This document shows positions 62,601 to 64,000 of a stretch of 64,000 nt of DNA, one piece after another. This stretch comes from Casuarius casuarius. Taxonomy: Eukaryota; Chordata; Aves; Casuariiformes; Casuariidae. Where the stretch lies: assembly GCA_003342895.1 (NCBI GenBank), contig PTFA01000024.1, positions 6,322,580-6,386,579 of the forward strand, given 5' to 3'. A program made the position numbers and the translations under genes. A model generated the notes under the pieces. That model did no database searches and had not been told where the DNA came from. It saw nothing but the letters and a program-made list of their open reading frames with translations. How positions within the stretch are numbered: the stretch's first letter is position 1; each line of letters opens with the position of its first letter.

Positions 62601-64000
62601 TCTGCATTGTACTTTACGCCCACAGCCAGCTCTCCAGCCAGGTCCCACATACTCTGCTTCATCTCCATGACCACTCACCTCACGAATACATGCAGAGGAG
62701 GTTGGGCAGGGAGGGCAACTCGGATCATGCTGAACTTCCTTTGAAAACATTGACCTCCCAGGGAAGAGTTGAATGGAAGAAATGCATGTTTATCTGAAGG
62801 CAAAACTGCGTTATAAAGGTATTTGAACTCGATATGTGTCCATGTCCTGCATTAATGCTTGGATTTCTCACAGGCAGAGAAGCAAGCTGAATTATTCTCT
62901 CCTGACTGTTTTGATTCTCCACTGCCACAGACTGAGTTTGTGGCGGGTTATCAACTCATATGTTCTTACCTTTTACCAGCTAAGTCCACATACCTTTTAC
63001 CTGCTAAGTCCAACAGCAGTGATGCTGTTAACTGCTACTCTTAGACTGTCTTACATACACTGAGAACATCTGTACATTTATCCTGGTAGTATAATGTTTA
63101 CGTAAATCTTGTCAATGTACTATACACATACATTACACGTGTAGTCTTTATATTTAAAATTGTGCTTGCTTGAATATAAATATCAATGCAAAATGTAATA
63201 TTTTATGTAAACACATATTTTACTGTTGTATATATTGTGTGTATACAGAATTTGTTAGGAGACAGATACCAAATGTATTTTTAAAGATGATCTTACTTGG
63301 TAAGATGAGAGCTCTCACTTGAGACACTGAATGGCTTAGGGAGCTAGTAATGGGATATGAAGCTTTTCACCTCTATATCATCACTTCAGATCTGGCCTAA
63401 GCCAGAAGCAGTCCGAAGTTATCCCCATCCTGAGAGTTTGGTGGTCCAGGAGCTACAACTTGCTGGTCTCAGACCCTATTGACATGTGTCCGTTGGGGCT
63501 GTCCATCCCGCCGGCACCTGGCAGACAGAGGGACTTAAAACCCAAATGAGCTTCTTCCCGCTACCCCTAGCAGGTCAGGGGAATGGCACCTGCAGGACCC
63601 CTTTGCCACCCTTCCAGCATGGTGCAGAGCCCCCAGCTCCGTCAGTCCCAGACGACGTTGCTTAATTCCTCTACCGGCTGGGCAGAAGCCATGGTCCTCA
63701 TGGTAAAGCTCAACGCCAGCTGTCTGAGGTCTCTTTTCAGCTCCTGCACATATACCTATAAAGTCAGGTTCTTGACGAGAGGGATTCATGCAAAACAACC
63801 TCAAGCATAGCTGCCGCCTACAAGATATACCTCGATAAGCAAATAAAACATGTAGTGGCGCCAAAGCATTACAAGAGCTGAACGTATTTGGTGAATAAAC
63901 AGAGACTCTGTCTTGAGGGCTGTCATTATGGTGTCTTTTATGAGCATTAAATTAACTTGATTCCGGAAATGAGATGTTAGCTACCAGCATCATCTTCGAA
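56619..64000. other. No supported gene
   Basis: Mostly unique sequence. A strong plus-strand acceptor (GTCTTTTTATTTTTCAG, ending at 57633) precedes a frame open to the stop at 57895. A minus-strand donor (CGTGAG/GTGAGTGG) near 62677 has a short open segment behind it. Neither has further support. 60550-61000 and 63040-63300 are strongly A+T-rich. Confidence 0.5.
62967..63014. repeat. Tandem duplication, 24-base unit, 2 copies
   Basis: Units of 24 bases start TACCTTTTACCAGCTAAGTC and TACCTTTTACCTGCTAAGTC, differing at one internal base and at the last two. The unit begins with the reverse complement of a splice donor (GGTAAAAGGTA region), but no exon is evident. Confidence 0.9.

Overview
The window looks like low-gene-density vertebrate nuclear DNA, most likely from a sauropsid and probably a bird. 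Reasons: no prokaryotic gene organisation; long A+T-rich non-coding stretches broken by a few sharp CpG-island-like patches; intron-style splice signals around short open segments; and few recognisable repeats. The repeats I can see are decayed relics resembling old amniote SINE/LINE tails and palindromic elements, not young primate or rodent families. The organism call is an inference. No complete gene can be read, and nearly all open frames behave like chance frames.

The best coding evidence is on the minus strand. Two segments, 34774-34925 and 25074-25204, each have a splice acceptor, a donor, an open frame across the full length, mixed codon use, and one hydrophobic helix with basic residues on one side. 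The first helix would run inside to outside and the second outside to inside. Weaker candidates on the same strand lie at 50374-50440, 32935-33074 and 32231-32293. Their splice phases can be joined in order without breaking frame. A tentative model is a leftward gene starting in the CpG island near 50.5-50.8 kb, with introns of 2-15 kb, encoding a multi-pass membrane protein that I do not recognise. Other splice-bounded open segments (56240-56320, 47020-47074, 5536-5596) could be alternative or unrelated exons, or non-coding RNA exons.

Layout: 1-2.1 kb featureless; 2.1-2.4 kb dense CpG island with a G+C-rich shoulder to 3.6 kb; 4-9 kb A+T-rich with an old palindromic repeat near 5.4 kb; 9-23 kb A+T-rich without supported genes; 23.7-24 kb second CpG-rich patch; 25-35 kb candidate membrane-protein exons, several repeat relics and a fold-back at 30.7-30.85 kb; 37.5-37.75 kb LINE-like fragment next to a long T run; 39.5-49 kb scattered ancient repeat tails; 50.5-50.8 kb third and strongest CpG island; 55.2-55.6 kb G+C-rich patch with a CTG repeat; 56-64 kb mostly featureless.

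I see no tRNA or rRNA gene, no CRISPR array, no intact transposon and no viral gene.
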